From CAZIFG01 sp964539135 (GTDB taxonomy: Bacteria; Margulisbacteria; Marinamargulisbacteria; GCA-2716485; CAZIFG01), in NCBI GenBank assembly GCA_964539135.1, contig CAZIFG010000013.1, forward strand, positions 1 to 53,177: a stretch of 53,177 nt of DNA, written 5' to 3'. The notes under the pieces are model-generated. The model made no database searches. It was not told the DNA's origin and was given only the letters and a program-made list of their open reading frames with translations. Of the stretch, positions 8,336 through 17,136 are shown piece after piece; positions within the stretch are counted from its first letter, which is position 1, and each line of letters begins with the position of its first letter. A program made the position numbers and the translations under genes.

Positions 8336-9871
8336 TTATTCCCATTCTATGGTTGCCGGCGGTTTTGAGGAAATGTCATAAACCACCCGGTTGACTTCTG
8401 GGAGTTCATTGATGATGCGAGCTGAAATTTTGGAGAGGACTTCGTAGGGAAGCTCGGCCCAGTCTGCTGTCATGGCATCTTCAGATGTTACGGCTCTAAT
8501 GGCAACCACGTTGGCGTAAGTGCGTTGATCACCTTGAACACCGACGGATTTTATGGGTAAAAGGACGGCAAAGGCCTGCCATAATTTTCGGTAATAGCCT
8601 GCTGCTTTAATTTCATCAATGACGATATAATCGGCATTTTGTAAGACACGCACACGTTCGGGTGTGACTTCGCCTAAAATTCGAATGGATAATCCAGGAC
8701 CTGGGAAGGGTTGTCTAAAAACCAGCTCTTCAGGGATTCCCAATTCCAATCCTACTTTTCTGACCTCATCTTTAAACAATTTGTTAAGGGGTTCGATGAC
8801 GGTGAATTTCATATCTTTAGGTAAGCCACCTACGTTATGATGACTTTTAATGGTAACCGCCGTTTCTGCAACGTCTCCGACTCCAGATTCAATGACATCG
8901 GGATACAGGGTGCCTTGTGCCAGGAACGGATAATCATGGGCGAGTTTTTCAGATTCTTCTTCAAAAACACGAATGAATTCTTCGCCCACGCGTTTTCTTT
9001 TTTCCTCTGGTTCTGTGATGTTTTCTATTTTTTTGAAAAATCGCTCAGAGGCATCAATGTGTATGAGATGAATTCCAAAGTCTTCTGTGAACAACGATTT
9101 GATGCGTTGAGCTTCGTCTTTACGCATAAACCCTTGATCAATGAACATGCAGGTGAGTTGGTTTCCAATGGCTTTTTTGAGTAGAAAAGCAGTAACTGTG
9201 GAGTCGACGCCACCCGATAGGGCACAGAGTACTTTTTTATCTTTGACGGTTTCTTGAATGTCTTTAATGGCTTTTTCAATGACGGAATCTGCGGTCCAAT
9301 CTGCTTTGCAATCGCAGATTTTAAAAATAAAGTTTTTTAAAAGTTCGTACCCCTTTGGGGTATGGGTTACTTCAGGATGAAACTGAACCCCGTACTGTTT
9401 TTTTGCTTCATTTCCCATACTTGCGATGGCGCATGTTGCGGTGCTGGCTAAGGTTTTAAACCCTTCCGGAAGTGTTACAACGGAATCTCCATGACTCATC
9501 CATACAGGGGTTTCTTCGGGGATGGTGTCAAATAAAGGGGTGTCCTGATGGCTGTTGAGTGTTGCCGGCCCATATTCTTGTGTGTTTCCTTTGGAAACAT
9601 TTCCGCCTAGGCTTATGGCCATGAGTTGCATGCCATAGCAAATCCCAAGAACAGGAATTCCGGAGGTGAAAATTTCAGGGTCGCATTTGGGGGATTTTTC
9701 ATCATGAACAGAAGAAGGGCCTCCAGATAATATAATGCCTACTGTTTTTTTTGCTTTTAATTCTGCCAAGCTAATGCGGTGAGATAGGACTTCGCAATAG
9801 ACTTGAGATTCTCTTACCTTTCTGGCAATGAGCTTACTATACTGAGATCCATAATCCAGGATAGCAATCAT
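8336..9871 (-). CDS. guaA: GMP synthase (glutamine-hydrolysing)
   Basis: Converts XMP to GMP using glutamine and ATP. At 511 residues it has the standard two-domain layout. A class I glutamine amidotransferase comes first, with Cys78 in GICYGMQ and His165/Glu167 in FHPEVTH. The ATP pyrophosphatase domain follows with the P-loop SGGVDST at 219-225. The C-terminal dimerisation domain ends SSKPPATIEWE, as in all GuaA proteins. Its start codon is one base after the guaB3 stop, so the two genes form a guanine-nucleotide operon. Confidence 0.98.
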   Translation of the reverse strand: MIAILDYGSQYSKLIARKVRESQVYCEVLSHRISLAELKAKKTVGIILSGGPSSVHDEKSPKCDPEIFTSGIPVLGICYGMQLMAISLGGNVSKGNTQEYGPATLNSHQDTPLFDTIPEETPVWMSHGDSVVTLPEGFKTLASTATCAIASMGNEAKKQYGVQFHPEVTHTPKGYELLKNFIFKICDCKADWTADSVIEKAIKDIQETVKDKKVLCALSGGVDSTVTAFLLKKAIGNQLTCMFIDQGFMRKDEAQRIKSLFTEDFGIHLIHIDASERFFKKIENITEPEEKRKRVGEEFIRVFEEESEKLAHDYPFLAQGTLYPDVIESGVGDVAETAVTIKSHHNVGGLPKDMKFTVIEPLNKLFKDEVRKVGLELGIPEELVFRQPFPGPGLSIRILGEVTPERVRVLQNADYIVIDEIKAAGYYRKLWQAFAVLLPIKSVGVQGDQRTYANVVAIRAVTSEDAMTADWAELPYEVLSKISARIINELPEVNRVVYDISSKPPATIEWE

Positions 9872-9872
9872 C

Positions 9873-11030
9873 TTATTTATACATTCCTAAGCTTTGTGCT
9901 TTTTGATAAATTTTACCTTCTGTTAGAAGAGAAGGGGCGATAATGACTTCTGTCTTATGCATGGCTGCCATGTTTTCTGCGCCTAATGTTGCAAAACACG
10001 TTTGAATAGCGCCTTTGAGATTTTGAGACCCATCATCAGAGTGGGAAGGGCCTGATAAAATAATATCCAAAGATTCCGTTGTGCCAACTTCTACACGGGC
10101 ACCGCGTGGTAATACCGCGTTTGGGGTGGCCATTCCCCAGTGGAATCCACGTCCAGGGGCTTCTTTGGCTTTAGCTAACGGAGATCCTATCATGACGGCA
10201 TCGGCGCCACATGCTAAGGCTTTGCAAATGTCTCCAGACACAACAATGCCACCATCTGCAATAATGGGGACGTAAATACCAGATTCTTCAAAATAGAGGT
10301 CTCTTGCAAGCGCGCATTTTGTGATAGAGCTTGCCATGGGGACACCAATTCCCAATACACCCCGAGTGGTGCAGGCAGCGCCAGGACCAATGCCTACAAA
10401 TAATCCTTTAACGCCGGTGCGCATTAAGTCTAAAGAAACAGAAGTTGTCGTGGTATTTCCGAGTAATACGGGTATGGGCATTCTTTCACAAAATGATTTC
10501 AGATCCAGGGCCTTTCCTGCTTCTTTAGACTGAAATTTTGTGGAAACTACAGTGGATTGAATCAAAAAGAGATCCGCACCGGCTTTTGCAGCGATTGGAC
10601 CTAATCGTTCGGCGCTTTGAGGGGTTGAAGATACAGCGGCTATGCCACCTAAGGCTTTAATTTCTTTGATTCGTTCGATGACTAAGGCGTCATTTACAGG
10701 GTTTTCTTGGTATATTTTTTGCATTAGCGGGACGTAGTCGGCTTTGGATACGCGGGCTATTTGTTCAAGTATGCCATCTACATTTTCGTATCGGGTTTGA
10801 ACACCTTCTAAATTCAAAACGCCAATGCCGCCATTTTTACTCATGATTGCTGCTGTTTTGGGGCTTACGACAGAATCCATTGCGGATGCAAAAATGGGGA
10901 GTTCTAATTTAATACCTGCAATGGTGCTTGAGATATCGACAAGATCTACATCCAGAGTCAAATCAGAAGGAACAAGGGCGATTTCATTCAATCCGTATGC
11001 TTTTGTGAATTGCTTTTCTTGGACAGTCAT
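9873..11030 (-). CDS. guaB3: GuaB3-type IMP dehydrogenase
   Basis: 385 residues when started at ATG 11030, which has AGGAGT six bases upstream (11037-11042). The longer frame to 11141 lacks such a site and adds an unconserved tail. The protein is an IMPDH-fold TIM barrel without the CBS insert. It begins with AYGLNEIALVPSD, then SAMDSVVSPKTA, GGIGVLNLEGV, and the catalytic-loop GPGAACTTRGVLGIGVP characteristic of the GuaB3 subgroup found in cyanobacteria, actinobacteria and alphaproteobacteria. It would oxidise IMP to XMP for GuaA next door. No classical CBS-containing guaB is in the window, so this may be the sole IMPDH. Confidence 0.88.
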   Translation of the reverse strand: MTVQEKQFTKAYGLNEIALVPSDLTLDVDLVDISSTIAGIKLELPIFASAMDSVVSPKTAAIMSKNGGIGVLNLEGVQTRYENVDGILEQIARVSKADYVPLMQKIYQENPVNDALVIERIKEIKALGGIAAVSSTPQSAERLGPIAAKAGADLFLIQSTVVSTKFQSKEAGKALDLKSFCERMPIPVLLGNTTTTSVSLDLMRTGVKGLFVGIGPGAACTTRGVLGIGVPMASSITKCALARDLYFEESGIYVPIIADGGIVVSGDICKALACGADAVMIGSPLAKAKEAPGRGFHWGMATPNAVLPRGARVEVGTTESLDIILSGPSHSDDGSQNLKGAIQTCFATLGAENMAAMHKTEVIIAPSLLTEGKIYQKAQSLGMYK

Positions 11031-11154
11031 ACACTTACTCCTATTTGAGGGGATTTTTTCTGGATTTTTAAGGTATTTAAAATGTACCATTTTTTCATAA
11101 TAATAGCGGGTGATTTTACTGTGTTTTTTCAATTCCGTCAATTAAAAAAATCAA

Positions 11155-11189
11155 TTGACTTTATTTAGTTTAAATTTTTATGGTATAGT
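11155..11189 (+). promoter_or_regulatory. Promoter for the DUF502-rfbB-rfbA unit
   Basis: TTGACT at 11155-11160 is followed by an overlapping extended -10, TGG-TATAGT, at 11181-11189. A TATGGT at 11179-11184 would give an 18-nt spacer. AAGGAGGA at 11208-11215 is the Shine-Dalgarno for ATG 11227. guaB3 is divergent, so this 196-bp gap carries both control regions. Confidence 0.55.
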
Positions 11190-11226
11190 GATTTTTCTAA
11201 ATTTTTGAAGGAGGACTATATTTTAT

Positions 11227-11850
11227 ATGACGTCTATGGATAAACCCTCGTTTTTTGTGCGTATTCGTGAAATTTTCACCTATGGATTGATGATTTTGAT
11301 TCCGATGCTTGTTACAGTTTGGTTTGTTGAGTTTTTGGTTCATTTGATTTCTGGTCCTACGGCTGCGCTTTTAGGTAAGGAAATTCCCATTATCATTAGC
11401 TTTATACTTTCTTTGATTATTATTTTTTTGGTGGGTTTGTTTGCTCGTAATTTTTTTGGGCGTAGTTTCTTGCGATTTTTTGAAGGCATTTTAATGCAGT
11501 TGCCTATTATTCGTATGATTTATAAATCGGTAAAACAAATTATTGAAGCCTTTAATATGCAAGGTAAATCAGCGATGACACCTGTTTTGGTGGAATATCC
11601 CCGTTTGGGAACTTATGCGCTTGGATATCTGACGACAGGCTCTGTTGTGGGTCTTTTAGATAAACAGGGCCGTGATATTGGTGCTGATAAAGTGGGGGTT
11701 TTTATTCCGACTACGCCTAATCCTACTTCTGGCTTTTTCATTTATGTTTTAGAATCAGAAGTTATTTACTTGGATATGACGGTAGAAGAAAGTGCAAAAA
11801 TTATCATGTCAGCAGGTGTTGTTCAAAAAGATGTCGGAGAGATTTCATAG
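11227..11850 (+). CDS. DUF502 family inner-membrane protein
   Basis: 207 residues with two membrane segments at roughly 18-38 and 50-72, then a soluble C-terminal domain. The pattern LIPMLVTVWFV, then PIIRMIYKSVKQ, then GFFIYV and the terminal MTVEESAKIIMSAG is characteristic of DUF502 (PF04367). That family is widespread in Gram-negatives, cyanobacteria and plants, with no settled biochemical role. A strong Shine-Dalgarno precedes the start. It ends one base before the rfbB start, so it is the leading gene of this NDP-sugar unit, although no functional link is known. Confidence 0.88.
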   Translation: MTSMDKPSFFVRIREIFTYGLMILIPMLVTVWFVEFLVHLISGPTAALLGKEIPIIISFILSLIIIFLVGLFARNFFGRSFLRFFEGILMQLPIIRMIYKSVKQIIEAFNMQGKSAMTPVLVEYPRLGTYALGYLTTGSVVGLLDKQGRDIGADKVGVFIPTTPNPTSGFFIYVLESEVIYLDMTVEESAKIIMSAGVVQKDVGEIS

Positions 11851-11851
11851 A

Positions 11852-12874
11852 ATGCGTCAAAAAACACTTTTAGTTACAGGGGCCGCTGGATTTATTGGGT
11901 CTAATTATTTGCACTTTTTATACCAGAATTATCGCAGTGACTTTAAAATTATTAATGTAGATGCCTTGACTTATGCCGGCAATTTACAGAATTTGTCCAT
12001 GCTTTCAGACTGGGAAGGGTATGAGTTCATTCATTGCCGTATTCAAAATCAGTCGGAGTTGATGGATCACCTTCAGGGCAAATCGATTGATGCGATTATT
12101 AATTTTGCGGCAGAATCCCATGTGGATCGCAGTATTTTAGGCAGTCGTGACTTTATTGAAACCAATGTTTTAGGCACTCAAAGTTTATTAGATATTGCAA
12201 GGGCTTTAGGTGTTCCTAAGTTTGTTCAGGTTTCAACAGATGAGGTTTATGGGACTTTGGGTGAAACTGGCGCGTTTTCAGAGACGATGCCTTTGGAACC
12301 GAATAGCCCGTATTCGGCCTCTAAAGCGGGCGGCGATTTATTGGTTCGTTCCTATGTGGAAACCCATGGTATGAATGCATGTATTACCCGATGTTCTAAT
12401 AATTATGGCCCGTATCAATTTCCTGAAAAACTCATTCCATTAATGATTCATAGAGCTCAAAACGATCAACCTTTACCCGTTTATGGACATGGCGCTCAGA
12501 TTCGAGATTGGATTTATGTTGAGGATCATTGTCGGGGGGTTCATGAGACCCTTTTAAAGGGGGAACCCGGACAGATTTATAATTTTGGAGGCCATGCGGA
12601 ACGGAAAAATATTGACGTTGTTCGGGCTATTTTAGCGATTTTAGGGAAACCAGACTCTTTAATTTCTTATGTTAAAGATAGACCAGGGCATGATTTTAGA
12701 TATGCGATGGATACTTCTAAAGTGGAAGCCTTATGGGGCTGGACGCCTTCGATCACGTTTGAAAATGGCTTGGAGCGTACGGTTTCTTGGTATTTAACGC
12801 ATCAGGATTGGTTTAATTCGGTACTTTCTGGCTCCTATCAGTCGTATTATCAGACCCAATATGGTCAACATTAA
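11852..12874 (+). CDS. rfbB: dTDP-glucose 4,6-dehydratase
   Basis: 340 residues. Extended short-chain dehydrogenase that converts dTDP-glucose to dTDP-4-keto-6-deoxyglucose for O-antigen, rhamnose or other deoxysugar synthesis. It has the Rossmann TGAAGFIGSN, the family-specific DALTYAGNL, NFAAESHVDRS, the catalytic STDEVYG with Asp-Glu, YSASKAG (Tyr and Lys), NYGPYQFPEKLIP and DRPGHDFRYAMD. ATG 11852 is chosen over the ATG in the longer frame because the protein then begins just before the Rossmann strand. GGAGAG lies at 11836-11841 inside the end of the DUF502 gene. It pairs with rfbA directly downstream. Confidence 0.95.
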   Translation: MRQKTLLVTGAAGFIGSNYLHFLYQNYRSDFKIINVDALTYAGNLQNLSMLSDWEGYEFIHCRIQNQSELMDHLQGKSIDAIINFAAESHVDRSILGSRDFIETNVLGTQSLLDIARALGVPKFVQVSTDEVYGTLGETGAFSETMPLEPNSPYSASKAGGDLLVRSYVETHGMNACITRCSNNYGPYQFPEKLIPLMIHRAQNDQPLPVYGHGAQIRDWIYVEDHCRGVHETLLKGEPGQIYNFGGHAERKNIDVVRAILAILGKPDSLISYVKDRPGHDFRYAMDTSKVEALWGWTPSITFENGLERTVSWYLTHQDWFNSVLSGSYQSYYQTQYGQH

Positions 12875-12885
12875 AAGGAGTTACT

Positions 12886-13605
12886 ATGCCAGTATCGATT
12901 AAAGGTGTTATTTTAGCAGGGGGGACAGGCTCTCGATTATTTCCTTTAACTAAGGTTACTAATAAGCATTTACTTCCAGTTGGTAATAAACCCATGATTT
13001 ATCATTCTATTGAAAAACTTACCGAAGCTGGGATTACAGATATTATGGTGGTCACGGGCGTTGAGCATATGGGGGATGTTGTTCGATTGTTGGGTTCAGG
13101 CAAGGATTTTGGCTGTCAGTTTACCTATAGAGTTCAGGATCAAGCAGGCGGCATTGCGGAAGCTTTGGGACTTTGTCGTGATTTTTGTGGGGTGTCTAAA
13201 TTTGTTGTTGTTTTAGGTGATAATATATTTGAGTCGGATTTGATTTCAGCCGTAGCTGCCTTTAAATTACAAACTCAAGGTGCTCGCTTACTTATTAAAG
13301 AGGTGCCAGATCCTAGTCGTTATGGGGTGGCTACTTTAGAGGGTTCTCGTATTGTGGAAGTGATTGAAAAACCGGCTCAGCCGAAAACCAATATGGCGGT
13401 TGTTGGGGTCTATATGTATGATGCGTCTGTGTTTTCTTTTGTAGATCGGTGTATCCCTTCAAAACGGGGTGAGCTTGAAATTACAGATGTGAATACCTTT
13501 TATATTCAAGCGGGATTATGTGAATATGATGTTTTACAGGGCTGGTGGACGGATGCAGGAACTTTGGCGTCGCTTCAATTGGCGAATCAATTAATCGCTC
13601 AATAA
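12886..13605 (+). CDS. rfbA: Glucose-1-phosphate thymidylyltransferase, short form
   Basis: 239 residues. Nucleotidyltransferase that makes dTDP-glucose from dTTP and glucose 1-phosphate, the substrate of the RfbB just upstream. Motifs are the pyrophosphorylase signature GVILAGGTGSRLFPLTK, the substrate loop LLPVGNKPMIYHS, VLGDNIFE with the metal-binding Asp, the EKP lysine motif and WWTDAGT. It is shorter than enteric RmlA (about 290) but matches the ~240-residue archaeal/bacterial subgroup. AAGGAG precedes the start with 11 nt between genes. The rest of the rhamnose pathway (rmlC, rmlD) is not in the window, so the final sugar is uncertain. Confidence 0.92.
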   Translation: MPVSIKGVILAGGTGSRLFPLTKVTNKHLLPVGNKPMIYHSIEKLTEAGITDIMVVTGVEHMGDVVRLLGSGKDFGCQFTYRVQDQAGGIAEALGLCRDFCGVSKFVVVLGDNIFESDLISAVAAFKLQTQGARLLIKEVPDPSRYGVATLEGSRIVEVIEKPAQPKTNMAVVGVYMYDASVFSFVDRCIPSKRGELEITDVNTFYIQAGLCEYDVLQGWWTDAGTLASLQLANQLIAQ

Positions 13606-13609
13606 TTTT

Positions 13610-14506
13610 TTATTTTTGATAGATAAGCCATAAAATGCCAAGGATAATCAGTAAGATTCCGATGAGCTCCACTCTTTTTAATTTTTCTTTTAAAAGAAAG
13701 TGCGATGCGACTATGGCAAATACAAGTTCTATTTGGCCTATGGCTTTGACATAAACAACGTTACCCATTCCGTAGGCGGTAAACCAGCATATAGAGGCAA
13801 AAAAGCTGAGTGCTGTGGTTTTTAATGCGCTATATTTATTCTCCGCATTGATGAGTGCCAATAGGTCTTCTTTCAGTCTTTTCTGATGTGTTTTGATGCT
13901 GATAAAAAGCAAATTTTGAAAAAAAATGACCCATAATAATACAATGAGTGCTGTTTTTATGGGATTATGTCCCGCCGGGCTTAGTAAGGTGCAGGCATGT
14001 TTTAAGGTAAAGGCGCTGATTGAAAAGCTAAATCCGGTTAGAAGCCCGTAAATAACAGATGTATTTTTAAATGATTGCGTGAGTGTTTTTCGAGATTTAA
14101 AATTGAGTTGAGAGAGACACCCAATCCCAATCGTGGTTACAATAATGGCGAGGATGCCATTTATGGGAATACTGTCCTTAAAACATAAGATGCCAATCAG
14201 GAGGGCTTGGAGTGTTTCGGTTTTGTAAAAGGCAATGCCTATACTGAAATTTCTGGATTTAAAGGTTTTAAGTAAACATAGATTCCCTAGAATTTGAGAG
14301 GCGGCGGTTATAAAACAGATTAGAATAAAACCGGGACTCACCTGTGAATAGGTGTAGCACACAAGGCCTATACTTAAAGGGAAGGGGCCTATGAACCTTG
14401 ACCAAGATACAGTGAGACCGTCTAACTTTTTATTTAAATTCTTTTGCTCTAAATTTCTAAAGGTTTGTAATAGTGCGGCTGTGATTGTATAAAAGACCCA
14501 AGACAC
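13610..14506 (-). CDS. EamA/DMT-superfamily permease
   Basis: 298 residues with about ten hydrophobic helices arranged as two EamA halves. The second half ends with KAIGQIELVFAIVASHFLLKE and a final helix before a short Lys tail, typical of drug/metabolite transporters. The substrate cannot be told from the sequence. The start is GTG at 14506; an AGGAT eight bases upstream is a weak ribosome site. It converges on rfbA with only four bases between stops. Confidence 0.85.
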   Translation of the reverse strand: MSWVFYTITAALLQTFRNLEQKNLNKKLDGLTVSWSRFIGPFPLSIGLVCYTYSQVSPGFILICFITAASQILGNLCLLKTFKSRNFSIGIAFYKTETLQALLIGILCFKDSIPINGILAIIVTTIGIGCLSQLNFKSRKTLTQSFKNTSVIYGLLTGFSFSISAFTLKHACTLLSPAGHNPIKTALIVLLWVIFFQNLLFISIKTHQKRLKEDLLALINAENKYSALKTTALSFFASICWFTAYGMGNVVYVKAIGQIELVFAIVASHFLLKEKLKRVELIGILLIILGILWLIYQK

Positions 14507-14530
14507 GGGGATCCTGTTTTTGGGGATCTT

Positions 14531-15112
14531 CTATTCTTGGTCCACTGGTATCTCTGTATTTGGATCATGTTCCAGATGGTTTTGTGCTTCAACAACAGCT
14601 GTTAGCGATTTCACGCCCACTTCCATTTGGCTTTCTACCATCGTGTCACAATCGATAAACAGACCCATTAATTTTGACATAAAACCTTTATTGCCTGTCA
14701 TTGTCCATGTAAATCGCGTGGCGCTTCCTTCTGGCATTAAGGTGTATGTGATGAGATTTAGGCCATAAAAGGGTTTTTTCATTTCAAGTTCTAATTCTAC
14801 AGATTTATTTGGGATGGTCCTTAAAATTTCGACACGTCCACTGCCCACAGTTTTATAACTTCCTTCAAATTCTAGGATAGACCCTGCGCCTACTTTATTT
14901 CCAGAATATGTTTTTTTTGTTGTGGGATCGTTTTTATCGAATGGATTCCATTCGGGATCTTTTTGGAGGTCTACGATGTAGGGATAAATCGCTTCTGGAC
15001 TAGCTTGAATGAGTCCACTTTTTTCATATTTAAAAGCAGCGGGTCTGGAATTGACATAAAACCCAAAGATAATGGCGATGATGATTAGCACTAATCCCAA
15101 TTTTTTAATCAT
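14531..15112 (-). CDS. Membrane-anchored SRPBCC (START/polyketide cyclase-like) protein
   Basis: 193 residues. One N-terminal membrane anchor (residues ~4-20) is followed by an SRPBCC helix-grip domain. ASPEAIYPYIVDLQKDPEWNPF is the usual first helix and loop, and the domain ends with a long C-terminal helix (QMEVGVKSLTAVVEAQ). These domains bind hydrophobic ligands in a deep pocket; the ligand is unknown. A good AAGGAAAAG precedes ATG 15112. The start of the downstream permease is 24 nt after its stop, so they may be co-transcribed. Confidence 0.8.
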   Translation of the reverse strand: MIKKLGLVLIIIAIIFGFYVNSRPAAFKYEKSGLIQASPEAIYPYIVDLQKDPEWNPFDKNDPTTKKTYSGNKVGAGSILEFEGSYKTVGSGRVEILRTIPNKSVELELEMKKPFYGLNLITYTLMPEGSATRFTWTMTGNKGFMSKLMGLFIDCDTMVESQMEVGVKSLTAVVEAQNHLEHDPNTEIPVDQE

Positions 15113-15135
15113 GGCTTTTCCTTTTTTTGTGTTGG

Positions 15136-15211
15136 TGGTGCGCCCGGAGGGAGTCGAACCCCCAACCTGCAGATCCGAAGTCTGATGCTCTATCCATTGA
15201 GCTACAGGCGC
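15136..15211 (-). tRNA. tRNA-Arg(TCG), CCA encoded
   Basis: Reading the minus strand, the acceptor GCGCCTG pairs with CGGGCGC at the 3' end. The D arm is GCTC/GAGC, the anticodon loop CTTCGGA gives anticodon TCG (arginine, CGA codons), and the T arm has GTTCGACT. A73 and CCA are encoded at 15139-15136. The top pair of the anticodon stem (T27-C43) is a mismatch; the other four pairs are sound. It sits alone between two minus-strand genes. Confidence 0.95.
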
Positions 15212-15273
15212 ATGTATAAGAGGGCTATTCTAACCTAGGTTGTAGGGCATCGTCAATCTTGGAGGGTAGGGAT

Positions 15274-15837
15274 TTACTCAAATAAAGGATTAATTCTACC
15301 TTCTTTTTCAATGGCTATTTTCATGAGCTTTTCAACATTTTCGCGTGTGTTTTGTGTTGTCCCGCGGGTTTTCTTTTCTTGACTTTGCATCCCTAAAATA
15401 TCTTGCGCTAATTTTTCGTGTTCTTGGAGTGTCTTTTCGGTAATGGATCCTAGGGATTCTAAATAATTTTCGTAGCGTTGGTGTTCCTCGCTTTTGAAGG
15501 GAAGTTCTAAATAAAGGGAGGTGAGCATGTCCTTATAAAAATAACTCAGTAAGATAATGTGGGGTCCTATGAGTTGGTCTTTAATGCGTTTTTTTGTGTC
15601 TGGAGTTAAGGGGCTGATATAATTAAACTGTTCCCAAAAGGCGCTTTTAACTTTTGGGGTGATTTCCAATTTTCCAATGATGATTTTTGTAATAATGAGT
15701 TGTACGATGGGGGTAGCCGTTTCTAATCTTAAAATATCTTGTGGTGGAAGTGGGCTTAGACTGTTGGGCGTTGTCGCATGGAGGGTGCTTCCTATTATAA
15801 GAAGCATTAAAACTATGATACGATACGGTATTTTCAT
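15274..15837 (-). CDS. Hypothetical exported protein
   Basis: 187 residues. A signal peptide is clear (KIPYRIIVLMLLIIGS, cleavage near residue 21). The mature part is helical and charged, with no membrane segment, cysteine or known motif that I can see. A predicted -10 (TGATATAAT) stands seven bases before the ATG, implying its own leaderless transcript. It is divergent from the small gene at 15880, with only 42 bases between start codons. I do not recognise the family. Confidence 0.7.
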   Translation of the reverse strand: MKIPYRIIVLMLLIIGSTLHATTPNSLSPLPPQDILRLETATPIVQLIITKIIIGKLEITPKVKSAFWEQFNYISPLTPDTKKRIKDQLIGPHIILLSYFYKDMLTSLYLELPFKSEEHQRYENYLESLGSITEKTLQEHEKLAQDILGMQSQEKKTRGTTQNTRENVEKLMKIAIEKEGRINPLFE

Positions 15838-15844
15838 GGGGAAA

Positions 15845-15853
15845 ATTATATCA
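15845..15853 (-). promoter_or_regulatory. Extended -10 for a leaderless mRNA of the exported protein
   Basis: TGA-TATAAT, a perfect extended -10, ends seven bases before ATG 15837 on the minus strand. No Shine-Dalgarno lies between them. It is the clearest example of the pattern in the window. Confidence 0.6.
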
Positions 15854-15879
15854 TAATCTTGAGGAATGCGGAGGATAAG

Positions 15880-16140
15880 ATGTCAGATTTGTTGTCTAAA
15901 ACGGGCTCTTCGTTGGTCGAAATTCGGATTTTTAAAGCGTCACAAATGGTATTGTCTTGGGAAGAGCTTAAACCGGTTGCGTATTTACCTGTCTTTTTAA
16001 CCGGCGTTCAAAACCAGGACAATATTACAAAACGGATTATTCAAACTTATTTTAAACGACCTTCGGATATTCAAAAAATACGATGGAATATTCGCGGTGA
16101 GGCCTCTCAAGGCTATGACATTTTAAGTCCATTTATTTAG
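15880..16140 (+). CDS. Small hypothetical protein
   Basis: 86 residues starting at ATG 15880, supported by GGAGGA at 15870-15875. A TTG further up (15859) is less likely. The sequence mixes short hydrophobic strands with basic residues and shows no motif I know, no signal and no membrane segment. Its last 18 bases overlap the 3' end of hemH on the other strand. The good ribosome site and ordinary composition make it a probable real gene of unknown function. Confidence 0.6.
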   Translation: MSDLLSKTGSSLVEIRIFKASQMVLSWEELKPVAYLPVFLTGVQNQDNITKRIIQTYFKRPSDIQKIRWNIRGEASQGYDILSPFI

Positions 16141-17136
16141 GACTTGGATCCATTTTTCATCGTCGTTCAGGCAGGGAATGTAGATGAGTTCTTCACCGCC
16201 TGCTTTTTGAAAGACTTCTTTTCCTCTGACTTTGATTTCTTCTAGGGTTTCTAAGCAATCGGCTACAAAGGACGGACAGATGACGTGGAGGGTTTTAATC
16301 CCCTTTTGGGCAAGTTGCACGAGCACGTCTTCGGTGTTAGGCGTAATCCAGGGATCATTTCCCAGCCGAGATTGGTAGGCAATGGTGGTATTTTGCGCAT
16401 TTATACCGCTTTTTTCAATAAAGGCCTTTGTGGTTTCTCGGGTTTGATGTAAGTAACAGGTGTTATGTGCGTTTGACGGTGTTTCACAACAGTTTTTAAC
16501 TTTTTGACAGTGCTTATGTGTTGGATCTGTTTTGACGAGATGTCGGTAGGGGAGTCCGTGGTAGCTAAATAGAAGATGCTCTATATTTTTTAAATATGGC
16601 TCAGATATGGATACAAGCGCATTAATATAGTCTGGATCTTTGTAAAAGGAGTGTATTATTTCTGTTTTTATGGTTGTTTTTTTTAGATTTTTTTTTACTT
16701 CTTCTAATGCGGTTTGAGTTGATGACATCGCATAGTGCGGATACAAGGGGATTATTTTTAAGTTTGTAATGCCCTCTTGGATGATGGCTTTCGTGACGCT
16801 TTCAATGCTGGGTTGTCCGTATCTCATCGCTAAATAAATAGGAGATGGGCTTTTAGCTTGGACTTTTTCTTGTGTTTTTTGACTGATATAAACCAGAGGC
16901 GATCCATTTTCGGTCCAAATGGAGTGATAGGCTTCAGCACTTTCTTTTGGGCGTTTGGGTAAAATGGCCAAATAGACGACTAGAAATCGAATGATCCATG
17001 GGGAATCAATAACGTATTTATCCATCAGAAATTGGGCCAAATAGGTTCTTACATCTGCTATACTGGGGGAATCTGGGGATCCTAAATTAAGGAGTAATGT
17101 GCCCTTTTTTATGGCTGTAGTCGTGTTTTTATCCAT
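16123..17136 (-). CDS. hemH: Ferrochelatase
   Basis: 337 residues. Inserts Fe2+ into protoporphyrin IX (or coproporphyrin) at the end of haem synthesis. It has LLLNLGSPDSPSIADVRTYL at the N-terminus, the catalytic histidine in LFSYHGLP, the YQSRLGNDPWITP block and the acidic FVADCLETLEEI carrying the second active-site residue. Several cysteines lie between 205 and 230 (KNCCETPSNAHNTCYLH), in the region where some ferrochelatases differ. The start overlaps the 3' end of pdxH by 28 bases, implying co-translation. Confidence 0.95.
   Translation of the reverse strand: MDKNTTTAIKKGTLLLNLGSPDSPSIADVRTYLAQFLMDKYVIDSPWIIRFLVVYLAILPKRPKESAEAYHSIWTENGSPLVYISQKTQEKVQAKSPSPIYLAMRYGQPSIESVTKAIIQEGITNLKIIPLYPHYAMSSTQTALEEVKKNLKKTTIKTEIIHSFYKDPDYINALVSISEPYLKNIEHLLFSYHGLPYRHLVKTDPTHKHCQKVKNCCETPSNAHNTCYLHQTRETTKAFIEKSGINAQNTTIAYQSRLGNDPWITPNTEDVLVQLAQKGIKTLHVICPSFVADCLETLEEIKVRGKEVFQKAGGEELIYIPCLNDDEKWIQVLNKWT

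Noticed and set aside
8837..9184. 115-codon frame antisense to guaA
   Set aside because: Phe-rich shadow of a highly conserved gene, no start signal.
11031..11141. Longer start for guaB3
   Set aside because: The extra 37 residues are unconserved and AGGAGT lies directly before the internal ATG at 11030.
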